Shown here piece after piece: positions 26,094 to 35,892 of a DNA stretch of 64,000 bases. Source of the stretch: Pseudovibrio sp. Ad37 (GTDB taxonomy: Bacteria > Pseudomonadota > Alphaproteobacteria > Rhizobiales > Stappiaceae); the NCBI RefSeq assembly GCF_001623075.1, contig NZ_LMCF01000065.1, forward strand, positions 1 to 64,000, read 5' to 3'. Below the pieces are notes generated by a model. It did not search any database. It worked only from the letters and a program-made list of their open reading frames with translations, and was not told the DNA's origin. Each line of letters opens with the position of its first letter. The first letter of the stretch is position 1. The position numbers and the translations under genes were made by a program.

Positions 26094-29086
26094 AAAGCAG
26101 CATTCTGAAGCGCGAACATCGTGAAGGAGCTCTTGCTCCTTTATTTGAGCGCTTGGAACGCCAGCCCATCTGTGCAGATGATGATCTGGGTGATCGGCAC
26201 CTGAAAGATCTTACTGAGAAGCTGGAACGTAAGGACCTCATTTCTGAGTTTGAACAGCTCTGTCAGGGCGCCCCCCATCTGCGCAGCTTTGTAAAAGGCT
26301 TCATGGTCAGTGCGCCGTTCCTGCGCGAGACCATGCTGCGCGATGTTCAACGCTTCCTGCGTATCTTGAACACGCCGCCAGAAGAGACCATTGCGATCCT
26401 TTTACAGGACTGCCTGAATGCCCGACCTGAAAGCGAAGCTGCACTTATGCAGTCGCTGCGTCTGGCAAAACAGGAAATGGCTCTCACGGTTGCGTTGGCG
26501 GATATTGCAGGTGCATGGCCGCTGGAAAATGTAACGGGTGCTCTCACCAAGTTTGCAGATGCATCATTGACCGCCTGCCTACGCTTCTGCCTTCGTGAGC
26601 TTGAAGTCAGAGGTAAATTTATTCCGGTTGATCATGATGAACCGGAAAAAGAGGCAGGTTTCTTCATTCTGGCCATGGGCAAGCATGGTGCAGGTGAACT
26701 TAACTACTCCTCAGACATCGATCTGATCGTTCTTTATGATCCTGAGCGTAGCCGCCTGATTGGTGGTGCAGAAGCGCCTGTTGAGTTTGTCCGTATCACC
26801 CGCCGTCTGGTGAAGCTCATGAATGAGCGTACCGGGGATGGATATGTTTTCAGAACTGACTTGCGCTTACGGCCAGATCCTGGAGCAACGCCACTGGCAA
26901 TCTCTGTTCCTGCAGCGCTGGTCTATTATGAAAGCCTGGGCCAGAACTGGGAACGTGCAGCGCTCATCAAAGCACGCCCATGTGCAGGTGATATTGAAGC
27001 CGGTGAGATCTTCCTTGAAGAAATACGCCCATTCGTCTGGCGCAAATATTTGGATTATGCTGCCATTTCAGATGTGCACTCCATCAAACGCCAGATCCAT
27101 GCCCACAAAGGCTTCAGCAAAATCACAGTTGCTGGCCACAACGTTAAGCTGGGACGAGGCGGCATTCGTGAAGTCGAATTTTTCGCCCAGACCCAGCAGT
27201 TGATCGCAGGTGGTCGCAACCCGCAACTGCGCGACCGACGGACACTGATCACACTGGAAAGACTGGCCGATTGCGGCTGGATCGACCAATCCGCTGCTGA
27301 AGATATGGAAGAAGCCTATCGCTATCTGCGTGAGGTTGAACATCGCATTCAGATGATCAACGATGAGCAGACCCACATCCTGCCTAAGGATGAAGAGGCA
27401 TTGGCACGTGTCTATCACCTTATGGGCATTCGAGGCCGGACTGAGTTTGCTGATATGATCCGCTCTAAGTTTGAGTTGGTGCAAAAGCACTACTCAGGCT
27501 TGTTTGAGCATGAGCCAGATTTGGCAACCAATCTTGGCAATCTAGTCTTCACAGGAGATGATGAAGACCCCAATACGCTCGAAACTCTCAGCCAGCTTGG
27601 CTTCCAAAGGCCCGTTGATGCAATCCGCACCATCCGTCAGTGGCACTACGGCAGATATCCGGCGGTCCGTGCGCCAAAATCTCGTGAACGGTTGACCGAG
27701 TTCACCCCAATTCTGCTGGATGCATTGGCGCGTACTGAAAATGCAGATAAAGCACTGCTCACATTTGACTCCTTCCTCTCCAAACTGCCAATGGGAGTGC
27801 AACTCTTCGGATTGCTTAAGTCTAACCCGCACCTGTTCAACTTGCTGACGATGGTGATGGGCAACGCACCACGTATGGCCGAGATCGTCTCCAAACGCGT
27901 CCACGTTCTGGATGCACTTCTCGACCCGGCATTCTTTGGTGGGGCGCCGTCTGCAGAGCAGATTGAAACAGCGCTTGCCGTGACGCTCGATCAGGCTGGG
28001 TACTATGAAGAAGCGCTTGACCGGGCGCGTATCTTTGTACAGGAGCAACAATTCTTGCTCGGCCTGCGCTTGATCACAGGAACGATCACAGCAGCAGAGT
28101 TAGGGCAGGGGCTTTCAACACTTGCAGACGCAGTGCTCTGTCAACTGCTGCCACGTGTTCAGCAGGAACTGGAAGATGCTCACGGCAAAATTCCAGGAGC
28201 TGAACTTGCTCTTGTTGCCATGGGCAAACTGGGTGGACAGGAAATCACTTGTGCATCGGACCTTGACCTGATCCTGCTCTACGATTTCCCCGAGGATGTC
28301 GTGCAAAGTGACGGCAAACGCCCGTTGGCCCCAAGCCAGTACTACAGTCGCCTCACTCAGCGCCTTGTATCCGCCCTGACTGCGCCGACGGCAGAGGGCG
28401 TCCTCTACGAGGTTGACTTCCGTTTGCGGCCCTCAGGCAACTCTGGACCTCTTGCAACGCGTTTTGCATCCTTCAAAGACTATCAGTCCAACGATGCCTG
28501 GACGTGGGAGCATATGGCCCTGACACGTGCTCGTGTCATCACCAGCTCAAGCCCTGAGTTTGCTCAACAGATCGACTGTGCGGTCTCCCAGTTGTTGCAG
28601 GACAAGCGCGATATTGAAAAACTGGCCCGTGATGTCTGCGATATGCGTGCGCGCATCCAGAAGGAGAAGCCAGCAAAGAGCCCATGGCAGATCAAGGGTA
28701 TTCCGGGTGGCTTGATCGATATTGAGTTCATCGCCCAGTTCTTGCAGTTGGCTCACGGTGTCGAGCATCCTGAAGTCCTGCAGGCTCGTACCGAAGATGC
28801 ATTGCTTAAGGCACGTGATTTTGGAGTATTGCGTGAAGAGGATGCTGACACGCTTATTCCAGCCCTTCGAAACTATGAGGACCTGACACAGATCCTGAAG
28901 CTCGCTCAAACCGGACACTTTGATCCGAAAACAGCTCCGGGGGGCTTGCTCGATCTTCTTGTAAATGCAGGAGGTGAGCCAGACTTTGAACGTCTGACCA
29001 TCTACATGCAGGAACAACAGATCATGGTCCGCAGAACCTTTGAACACCTCATTGGCAAAGTGGAAGAAGCTGAAAAGACCAGCTAA
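26057..29086 (+). CDS. glnE: Bifunctional glutamine synthetase adenylyltransferase/deadenylylase
   Basis: 1009 residues. Two nucleotidyltransferase domains are visible: GAGELNYSSDIDLIVLYD (about 211-228) and GGQEITCASDLDLILLYD (about 724-741), with RTDLRLRPDPG and EVDFRLRPSGNSG downstream of each. The N-terminal half removes and the C-terminal half adds AMP on glutamine synthetase in response to PII and glutamine. ATG 26057 lies inside the kinase gene. Length is normal for alphaproteobacterial GlnE. Confidence 0.96.
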   Translation: MGQGSEEERHQLKSSILKREHREGALAPLFERLERQPICADDDLGDRHLKDLTEKLERKDLISEFEQLCQGAPHLRSFVKGFMVSAPFLRETMLRDVQRFLRILNTPPEETIAILLQDCLNARPESEAALMQSLRLAKQEMALTVALADIAGAWPLENVTGALTKFADASLTACLRFCLRELEVRGKFIPVDHDEPEKEAGFFILAMGKHGAGELNYSSDIDLIVLYDPERSRLIGGAEAPVEFVRITRRLVKLMNERTGDGYVFRTDLRLRPDPGATPLAISVPAALVYYESLGQNWERAALIKARPCAGDIEAGEIFLEEIRPFVWRKYLDYAAISDVHSIKRQIHAHKGFSKITVAGHNVKLGRGGIREVEFFAQTQQLIAGGRNPQLRDRRTLITLERLADCGWIDQSAAEDMEEAYRYLREVEHRIQMINDEQTHILPKDEEALARVYHLMGIRGRTEFADMIRSKFELVQKHYSGLFEHEPDLATNLGNLVFTGDDEDPNTLETLSQLGFQRPVDAIRTIRQWHYGRYPAVRAPKSRERLTEFTPILLDALARTENADKALLTFDSFLSKLPMGVQLFGLLKSNPHLFNLLTMVMGNAPRMAEIVSKRVHVLDALLDPAFFGGAPSAEQIETALAVTLDQAGYYEEALDRARIFVQEQQFLLGLRLITGTITAAELGQGLSTLADAVLCQLLPRVQQELEDAHGKIPGAELALVAMGKLGGQEITCASDLDLILLYDFPEDVVQSDGKRPLAPSQYYSRLTQRLVSALTAPTAEGVLYEVDFRLRPSGNSGPLATRFASFKDYQSNDAWTWEHMALTRARVITSSSPEFAQQIDCAVSQLLQDKRDIEKLARDVCDMRARIQKEKPAKSPWQIKGIPGGLIDIEFIAQFLQLAHGVEHPEVLQARTEDALLKARDFGVLREEDADTLIPALRNYEDLTQILKLAQTGHFDPKTAPGGLLDLLVNAGGEPDFERLTIYMQEQQIMVRRTFEHLIGKVEEAEKTS

Positions 29087-29110
29087 GACACTATACATCT
29101 AAGAAAACAA

Positions 29111-29144
29111 GAAAAGGCCGCTGATGAAGCGGCCTTTTCTTTTA
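29111..29144. terminator. Bidirectional terminator between glnE and the pleC-like gene
   Basis: A perfect 11-bp stem, 29111-29121 (GAAAAGGCCGC) with 29129-29139, loop of 7 bases, followed by TTTT on the plus strand and an A-rich tract on the other side. It separates two convergent genes. Confidence 0.9.
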
Positions 29145-29161
29145 AGATTGTCTTCTTGCTC

Positions 29162-31549
29162 TTAAGCTGCGTTCAAATTGCTGATGCCTGTCAGACGGCC
29201 TTTGTCGCGTCCCTTGGCTTTCAAGGGCAGCTTGATCGTAACCTCGGTGCCTGTACCAACTTCAGAAGCGATTTCCATGTAACCGCCGTGCAGCTCGCTG
29301 AGAGACCGTGCAATTGCCAGACCAAGGCCTGACCCTTTGTGCGTCTTGGTGAATTGGTTCTCCACCTGCACAAACGGCTTGGCAAGACGGTCGATATCCT
29401 TCTTGGAGATGCCGATACCATTGTCAGAGATCTTGAGTTCAGCAAAGGCACCAACCTTGCGGGCAGAGACCCGAACCTCACCATTGTCTGGTGTAAACTT
29501 GATGGAGTTTGCAAGCAGGTTGAGTAGGATCTGCTTAACAGCGCGGCGGTCAGCCTGCAGATGCATGTGAGGCAGATTTTCGCTAATAACCTTGATGTTC
29601 TTCTCAGCTGCTGTTGCAGAGATAATCCGGGCAGCATCCTGAACGATCTGCTGGATCTGAACATCCTCAACAGATAACTCAATCCGGCCAGCTTCAATCT
29701 TAGACATATCCAGAATGTCGTTGATCACATTCAGCAGATAGTTACCGGAGGAATGAATGTCCTTGCAGTATTCTTTGTACTTGTCGGAACCAAGGTCGCC
29801 AAACATGCCTTGATCCATGATCTCAGAGAAACCGATGATCGCGTTCAGCGGTGTTCTCAACTCGTGGGAGATGTTTGCAAGGAATTCGGACTTCGCTTGG
29901 TTTGCATCTTCCGCGCGGGTCTTCTCATCCGCATATTTCTCGGTCAGTTCCACCAGCTGTTGAGCCTGTAGTTCAAGTTTCTGGCGGGACTGGCGCAAGT
30001 CGGCAATGGTCGCCATATGACCGCGCTCAGACTCAAGCAATTTCTCTTCTTTACGCTTCAGCTCTGTAATGTCGGTGCCAACGGAAACGAAGCCACCATC
30101 TTTGGTCCGGCGCTCTGAGACCTGTAACCAACGACCACCTTCCATCTCAACCTTGTAGGAACTGCCCATATCGCTGTCGATGTGGTCGCCTTCCTCAGGC
30201 TCAGAAATAATCGGTTGGCTTGCCGAGGACATGACAGTCGCATAAGGCGTGCCCGACTGCACAACATGGTCTGGCAGCTGATGCAGCTTGCGGTAGTTGG
30301 AGTTACACATCACCAGATGGTTGTCAGCATCCCACAAGACAAAGGCCTCGGAGATGTTCTCAATCGCATCACGCAGGCGTAGATCAGCAGTACGGCTCTG
30401 TTCTGCCAAGCGCTTCTGCTCGGTCACATCCATACAGATGCCGATCAGGTGAGGCTCATTGGTGCCCGCATCAGTTTGAACTTCAGCACGAACCCGAAGC
30501 CAGACCCAGGAACCATCACTGTGACGCATGCGCCATTGACGATCCACGTTGCTCTTGCCGGTATCCAGCAGGCTCTTTGCAAGATCATAAAGATCAACGT
30601 CATCGGCATGGGTCAGGGATTGGATCTCAGCAAAGCCCATAATATCATTACGCGGATCCATGCCCAGCATCTCATAGAGCGAAGCGGACCAGAACACGCG
30701 GCCACGGGAAAGGTCCCAGTCAAACAGACCACAACGACCACGGTTGAGGGCAGCGTCTATGCGAGAGCGCGTCGCCGAGTAAATGCCATCTGCCTGTTGC
30801 GCTCGGGTTGCCTGCGCAAAATAGGCATAGATGATGACCAGCAGCACCATGGAGGTTGCAACAAAGATCGTGACATTGGCGGAAAGTTCAGCACGCCAGG
30901 AAGAGAAAATCGCGTCTTCTGGCTGCATGATAGCAACCATGCCGATTTTGTTTGGTAAATGATGAACTGTTGCTCGGGTCGCGTCTTTGGTGCCCTCATT
31001 GAGCGTCAGCACACCTGCGCGCTTTCCAAAGAACGTCATTGGCTGAGTGTCACCAAGGAAACTAGTAATTTTCAACCCTTCCATATCAGGGCGGGTCGGA
31101 GCACTGGCAACAATGGTACCGTTCGGGTCAGTCAACAGAATTTGGCGGCTTTGGCTGGTGGCCCGGGGGGGCAGGGCCTCAGAAAGTGCACGCTGCAAAG
31201 CAGAAGTCAGGCCGGCGGAGCCTTTTTCTTGCTCGGAAATTTCAATGCTGGCGGTCAGGGCAGTTGCAATAAGTGTGAGATCGTCCTGAGCCTTCTGGCT
31301 GACATTCTCATAATTGTAAGCAATCTCAAGTCCGCGGAAGATAGCGGTACACGCAATGAACACGATGCAAAGAGCAGGGATAATTCTGCGCATCATTGGT
31401 TCCGTTGTTAAGAGGCGTTGGTAGGCTGGTTGAGCGAGCAACTTGATATGTCCGGTCAGAGCGTCTTTTTTGCCTGTCCGTTTGGTCGAGTTCAAGAGTC
31501 GTCGAGCGGTCGCGCCCCCTGCAAAGGCTCGTGCCATGAATGCCCCCAT
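29162..31549 (-). CDS. pleC: PAS-domain sensor histidine kinase, PleC-type
   Basis: 795 residues. Membrane segments near 58-74 and 226-245 border a periplasmic domain; two PAS domains follow (about 265-380, ending VTEQKRLAE, and 390-500); a coiled-coil linker leads to His562 in FLANISHELRTPLNAIIGF and an ATPase domain with LLANSIKFT, SDNGIGI and GSGLGLAI. The DivJ/PleC-like HisKA sequence and the position next to glnE, where S. meliloti pleC lies as I recall, suggest the cell-polarity kinase/phosphatase acting on DivK. An in-frame Met at residue 52 could be the true start, directly before the membrane segment. Confidence 0.7.
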   Translation of the reverse strand: MGAFMARAFAGGATARRLLNSTKRTGKKDALTGHIKLLAQPAYQRLLTTEPMMRRIIPALCIVFIACTAIFRGLEIAYNYENVSQKAQDDLTLIATALTASIEISEQEKGSAGLTSALQRALSEALPPRATSQSRQILLTDPNGTIVASAPTRPDMEGLKITSFLGDTQPMTFFGKRAGVLTLNEGTKDATRATVHHLPNKIGMVAIMQPEDAIFSSWRAELSANVTIFVATSMVLLVIIYAYFAQATRAQQADGIYSATRSRIDAALNRGRCGLFDWDLSRGRVFWSASLYEMLGMDPRNDIMGFAEIQSLTHADDVDLYDLAKSLLDTGKSNVDRQWRMRHSDGSWVWLRVRAEVQTDAGTNEPHLIGICMDVTEQKRLAEQSRTADLRLRDAIENISEAFVLWDADNHLVMCNSNYRKLHQLPDHVVQSGTPYATVMSSASQPIISEPEEGDHIDSDMGSSYKVEMEGGRWLQVSERRTKDGGFVSVGTDITELKRKEEKLLESERGHMATIADLRQSRQKLELQAQQLVELTEKYADEKTRAEDANQAKSEFLANISHELRTPLNAIIGFSEIMDQGMFGDLGSDKYKEYCKDIHSSGNYLLNVINDILDMSKIEAGRIELSVEDVQIQQIVQDAARIISATAAEKNIKVISENLPHMHLQADRRAVKQILLNLLANSIKFTPDNGEVRVSARKVGAFAELKISDNGIGISKKDIDRLAKPFVQVENQFTKTHKGSGLGLAIARSLSELHGGYMEIASEVGTGTEVTIKLPLKAKGRDKGRLTGISNLNAA

Positions 31550-31642
31550 GTGTCAGATTCCGCCGCAAATAACTCGGGTTGCAATTCACCCGAATCACAT
31601 TCATTTGAATCTATCCGAATCAACTTGTCCAGAGTCTCGACA

Positions 31643-31682
31643 CAAAAAAATGGTTAACGGCAGCGCTTTTTGCTGCCGTTAA
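31643..31682 (-). terminator. Terminator of pepN
   Basis: A perfect 11-bp stem (31654-31664 TTAACGGCAGC with 31672-31682) and a run of As at 31644-31650, which becomes a T-run on the minus strand. It lies 48 bases beyond the pepN stop and before the start of the pleC-like gene. Confidence 0.85.
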
Positions 31683-31729
31683 TTTTCATAGGACTCTCAG
31701 AGACTTCGCTGGGTGCAAAGTAGACTGTC

Positions 31730-34366
31730 TTAGTCTAGACACAGCTCAACTATTTCTTTGACATCAGTAGAGAGTTGCTGATCAGCTGCAAGAATTCGCC
31801 TCAAAGCGGCCTCTGCCTTTACTCTGCGTTCCGCATTCATATTCTTCCAAGAGCCAAAGCTTTTGACCATTCTGGAAGCAACCTGAGGGTTAATCTTGTC
31901 CAATTGCAACGTGATTTCAGCAAGATAATCATATCCTGAACCATCAGCCGCATGGAAACCTCTTGTATTGCCACCTAGGAAGCCACCAATGAGCGCGTAG
32001 ATACGATTTGGATTATCCCAAGAAAATGCCGGATGTTCTGTAAGAGTACGTAGGGCGCCAATCGTGTCTTTGCTCGGCGCGCTTGCCGCGACACCCAGCC
32101 ATTTATCCATGGCAAGAGCAGTGTCCTTGTGGCGTTCCTCAAAGGAAGCCATTGCTTCTTGCGCCCCTGCCAACTTGAACTTGACCAGGCAGTTCAAGGC
32201 GCTGATCCGGTCCGTCATGTTATCGGCAGCATCAAAATGTGCCTTAGCCAGAGTAGCGCTGCCTTCACTATTACTTGCCGCTAAGTAGGACAAACAACGC
32301 AGCTTCAGCGCACGTTTGCCAGCTGAAAGAGCATCCGGGCTAAACGTTGCTCGCATCTCCAAAGCATCATAGATACGCTTGAAGGTGTCATCGAGTGCAA
32401 CGCCGATCTCTTTGGAGAACGCATCACGGGCATCACCGATCGCATCAGTATCGACGTCTTTGCCGATTTCAAGTGCGATTGCCTGCTCGCTAGGCAGCAT
32501 CAGGCCAAAACCACGGAACGCATGGTCAAGGTTCTCATCCTCTGCCATGTGACCGAGCGCCTCAATGAAGGCGTCCTTGCCTGTCGGCTCTGCACCATTG
32601 GTCAGCTCAATAAGCAGATCGGTCATCAACGTCTGAGCAGCCTGCCAGCGATTGAACGGGTCGATGTCGTGGCGCATCAGGAAGATTTGATCTTCACGGG
32701 ACAGACCTGTTTCCAACTTAACTGGAGCCGAGAATTCACGCAGAAGGGAAGGAACTGGCCTACTGCCAATACCATGGAAGACAACGGTTTGTTTGTTGTC
32801 GCTCAGACACAGCAAGTCGCCATCGACTTGAGCACCTTCGGCACTGGAATAGGCGAGATCATCTCCATTCGGGCCAACCAGGCCAAAGCGAATTGGAATG
32901 AAGAATGGTTTCTTTTGATCTTGTCCAGGTGTTGGAGCATTAATCTGTTCCAGCTCCAGAGTGAAAGTCTTTGCAGCTTCGTCGTAAGAACCTTTTGCTT
33001 TCACAACTGGTGTGCCGGACTGGTGGTACCACAGGCTGAAGTGAGACAAATCGATCTTGGTCGCATCTTCAAAGCACTTGATGAAGTCCTCAATGGTTGA
33101 GGCATCACCATCATGTCGCTCGAAGTAAAGATCCATCCCTTTTCTGAAGTTGTCTGCACCAAGAATAGTCTTGATCATGCGAACCAGCTCAGCGCCTTTG
33201 TCATAGACAGTCGCCGTATAGAAGTTGTTGATCTCTTTGTATTCTGTCGGGCGAACTGGATGCGAAAGAGGTCCCTGATCCTCAGAGAACTGACGGGATT
33301 TCAGGCGGATCACATCAGCAATACGCTTCACAGGGCGGGAACGTTCATCAGAAGAAAATTCCTGATCACGGAATACAGTAAGTCCCTCCTTCAGGCAAAG
33401 TTGGAACCATTCGCGGCAGGTGATACGGTTGCCAGTCCAGTTGTGGAAGTATTCATGGGCAACAACGGTCTCAATACCCTCGTAGTCTGTGTCTGTCGCT
33501 GTGTCACTATCCGCCAGAATGAACTTGTCATTGAAAATGTTGAGGCCCTTGTTCTCCATCGCACCCATGTTGAACGCAGAAACAGCAACAATATTGAACA
33601 CTTCGAGGTCGTACTCGCGGCCAAATACTTTCTCGTCCCACTGCATGGACCGGACCAGACTGTCCATGGACCAGTCTGCGCGGTCCTCATTGCCTTTCTC
33701 GACAAAGATGTTCAGATCGACTGGTGCGCCGGAAGCTGTCGTATACTTTTCTGAAATGCAGGCAAGATCGCCAGCAACAAGCGCAAACAGATAAGCTGGC
33801 TTCGGGTGCGGATCATGCCACACTGCAAAGTGACGGTCAGTGCCTTCAATGTCACCTGCGTCCTGCGGATTACCATTACCAAGCAAAATCGGATTGGTCG
33901 CTTTGTCAGCCTCAATGCGTGTCGTGAATACTGAAAGCACATCCGGGCGGTCATAGTAGTAAGTGATCCGGCGGAAGCCCTCTGCCTCACACTGAGTGCA
34001 GTAGATGCCCTGAGAAAGGTAAAGCCCCTCCAGCTTGGTGTTGGTGGTTGGGTTCACCTTGGTGATAACTTCCAACTGGAAACGCTCAGCAGGTGGTGCA
34101 TGAACTGTCAGCTTGTCTGCAGAGGCTTCGAAAACGTCTTCTGCCAATAGCACGCCATCAATAGCAGCTGAAATAAGTGTAAGCTCGTCACCATCCAACT
34201 CAAGTGGAGCGCCGTCTTCGGTGCCATCATGCTTGGAAATGGTAAGGGTGGAGATAACTTCGGTTGCTTCTGGTTGAAGTTTGAAGATAAGAGAAACACT
34301 CTCAATGACGTAGGGTGTCTCTGTGTAGTCTTGCAGTCTAATGAGCTGAGCTGTTTCAGATCGCAT
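31730..34366 (-). CDS. pepN: Aminopeptidase N
   Basis: 878 residues, the usual size for the bacterial M1 enzyme. The exopeptidase motif GAMENKGLNIF and the zinc site HEYFHNWTGNR with downstream Glu are clear; the C-terminal half is the helical domain of E. coli-type PepN. It releases N-terminal residues from peptides in the cytoplasm. The ATG at 34366 starts the conserved N-terminus (RLQDYTETPYVIESV). Transcribed divergently from the CoA-transferase. Confidence 0.95.
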   Translation of the reverse strand: MRSETAQLIRLQDYTETPYVIESVSLIFKLQPEATEVISTLTISKHDGTEDGAPLELDGDELTLISAAIDGVLLAEDVFEASADKLTVHAPPAERFQLEVITKVNPTTNTKLEGLYLSQGIYCTQCEAEGFRRITYYYDRPDVLSVFTTRIEADKATNPILLGNGNPQDAGDIEGTDRHFAVWHDPHPKPAYLFALVAGDLACISEKYTTASGAPVDLNIFVEKGNEDRADWSMDSLVRSMQWDEKVFGREYDLEVFNIVAVSAFNMGAMENKGLNIFNDKFILADSDTATDTDYEGIETVVAHEYFHNWTGNRITCREWFQLCLKEGLTVFRDQEFSSDERSRPVKRIADVIRLKSRQFSEDQGPLSHPVRPTEYKEINNFYTATVYDKGAELVRMIKTILGADNFRKGMDLYFERHDGDASTIEDFIKCFEDATKIDLSHFSLWYHQSGTPVVKAKGSYDEAAKTFTLELEQINAPTPGQDQKKPFFIPIRFGLVGPNGDDLAYSSAEGAQVDGDLLCLSDNKQTVVFHGIGSRPVPSLLREFSAPVKLETGLSREDQIFLMRHDIDPFNRWQAAQTLMTDLLIELTNGAEPTGKDAFIEALGHMAEDENLDHAFRGFGLMLPSEQAIALEIGKDVDTDAIGDARDAFSKEIGVALDDTFKRIYDALEMRATFSPDALSAGKRALKLRCLSYLAASNSEGSATLAKAHFDAADNMTDRISALNCLVKFKLAGAQEAMASFEERHKDTALAMDKWLGVAASAPSKDTIGALRTLTEHPAFSWDNPNRIYALIGGFLGGNTRGFHAADGSGYDYLAEITLQLDKINPQVASRMVKSFGSWKNMNAERRVKAEAALRRILAADQQLSTDVKEIVELCLD

Positions 34367-34546
34367 ACCTGTTCTCCCAAGAAGTGTTAAAGCAGCTTGA
34401 TCACCCCTTGGCGCAGCGCTTCCAAATTTTTATGTAGATGGCGGTACCGTTGAAAACGGTTCCGGTCAAATGCAGGGAATGAAAACCTCATCACTTTTGC
34501 ACCCAAAAATCAAATTATCAAGCAAGGGAAGGACTGGAAGGAGATC

Positions 34547-34639
34547 ATGACAGATCCTCGTAAGCACTATCCCGAAAAAACAGGTAGCACTGAGCTCCTG
34601 AAACAGATCGATACAAGAAGGTTGAGGTTGCTTCCGTGA
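34547..34639 (+). CDS. 30-residue leader ORF coupled to the CoA-transferase
   Basis: ATG 34547 stands behind GAAGGAGATC (34537-34546), the best ribosome-binding site in this region. The frame runs 30 codons and its TGA (34637-34639) overlaps the GTG start of the next gene (GTGA). The peptide is polar with a basic end and no known match. The perfect coupling suggests that ribosomes reach the transferase by reading this ORF first. The rest of the 34367-34546 gap holds only a short ACCGTT/AACGGT hairpin. Confidence 0.5.
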   Translation: MTDPRKHYPEKTGSTELLKQIDTRRLRLLP

Positions 34640-35799
34640 CGGCTCCCCTGGAAAACATAAAAGTATTGGAACTGGCGCGCATTTTGGCTGGACCATGGAT
34701 CGGGCAAACTCTTGCCGATCTGGGGGCGGATGTCATCAAGGTGGAAAGCCCGCGCGGTGACGATACCCGGACCTGGGGACCTCCGTTTGTCGAGGAAGAG
34801 GGCGGAAGCAAAAGCGCAGCCTACTTCCATGCCTGCAATCGCGGCAAGCGCTCCATAATTGCTGACTTCTCAAAGCAGGAAGATCTTGAGTTGATTTATG
34901 ATCTGGTACGTCAAAGTGATGTGCTGATCGAAAACTTCAAAGTTGGCGGGCTAGCCAAGTTTGGCCTCGACTATGATAGTCTCAAAAAGATCAATCCAAA
35001 GCTGATCTATTGTTCCGTGACTGGTTTTGGTCAGGATGGTCCCTATGCCCACCGCGCCGGATACGATTTCATGATCCAGGGCATGGGTGGCATTATGGAT
35101 CTGACTGGCTCACAAGGCGGCGAGCCACAAAAGGTAGGCGTTGCTTTTGCTGATATCTTCACGGGTCTTTACGGTGTCATTGGTATTCAGGCAGCTCTGC
35201 GCCGCCGTGATCTGACCGGTGAAGGCGAATGGATCGATATGGCTTTGTTAGATGCTCAGGTCGGTGTTTTGGCCAATCAGGCGATGAATTACCTGAGCAG
35301 CGGCAGTGTCCCTAGCCGTATGGGCAATGCTCATCCAAACATCGTTCCATATCAGGTTTTTGAAGTGAAAGATGGTCATCTCATTGTGGCGGTTGGCAAC
35401 GACACCCAATTTGCGAACTTCTGCAAGATTCTCGGGCAGGAAGAACTGTTTGAAGACGAGCGTTATGCCACCAACCCGTCTCGCGTGAAGCACCGCGAAG
35501 AATTAACAGAAAAGCTTCAGGCTCTCGTGCTGAACTTCAATCGGGATGAACTCCTGACAAAAATGGAAGAACGCGGCGTTCCGGCAGGTCCGATCAATAC
35601 AGTTGCTGATGTTTTGCAGGATCCGCAAATTGAACACCGGCAAATGAAGGTCAAATTGCCAACAACTTCTAAGCATCAAGGTGAGCAAACCTATGTCCGT
35701 ACGCCAATTCGGTTTACTAATTCTAAGCTGAAACTGGAGAAGGGTGCACCAGCTCTCGATGAGCATAGAAATGAGATATTGAGAGAATTAGGCAAATAA
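34636..35799 (+). CDS. CaiB/BaiF (family III) CoA-transferase
   Basis: 387 residues from GTG 34636. Family marks: ILAGPWIGQTLADLGADVIK near the N-terminus, RGKRSI, NFKVGGLAKFG, SVTGFGQDGPYA and the nucleophile Asp173 in VAFADIFTGLYG (equivalent to Asp169 of formyl-CoA transferase). These enzymes move CoA between acids through an aspartyl-CoA intermediate. Substrate cannot be told from sequence. The start has little ribosome-binding sequence of its own and is coupled to the upstream leader ORF. Confidence 0.9.
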   Translation: MTAPLENIKVLELARILAGPWIGQTLADLGADVIKVESPRGDDTRTWGPPFVEEEGGSKSAAYFHACNRGKRSIIADFSKQEDLELIYDLVRQSDVLIENFKVGGLAKFGLDYDSLKKINPKLIYCSVTGFGQDGPYAHRAGYDFMIQGMGGIMDLTGSQGGEPQKVGVAFADIFTGLYGVIGIQAALRRRDLTGEGEWIDMALLDAQVGVLANQAMNYLSSGSVPSRMGNAHPNIVPYQVFEVKDGHLIVAVGNDTQFANFCKILGQEELFEDERYATNPSRVKHREELTEKLQALVLNFNRDELLTKMEERGVPAGPINTVADVLQDPQIEHRQMKVKLPTTSKHQGEQTYVRTPIRFTNSKLKLEKGAPALDEHRNEILRELGK

Positions 35800-35892
35800 G
35801 CAGTAGAATAAAGACTAGCGACGCCATGTGCAGGAAGGCAGTTTGACCCTCGGTCCGGAGAGTGGTTTAACGGGCTGGCATTCCTCACACAG

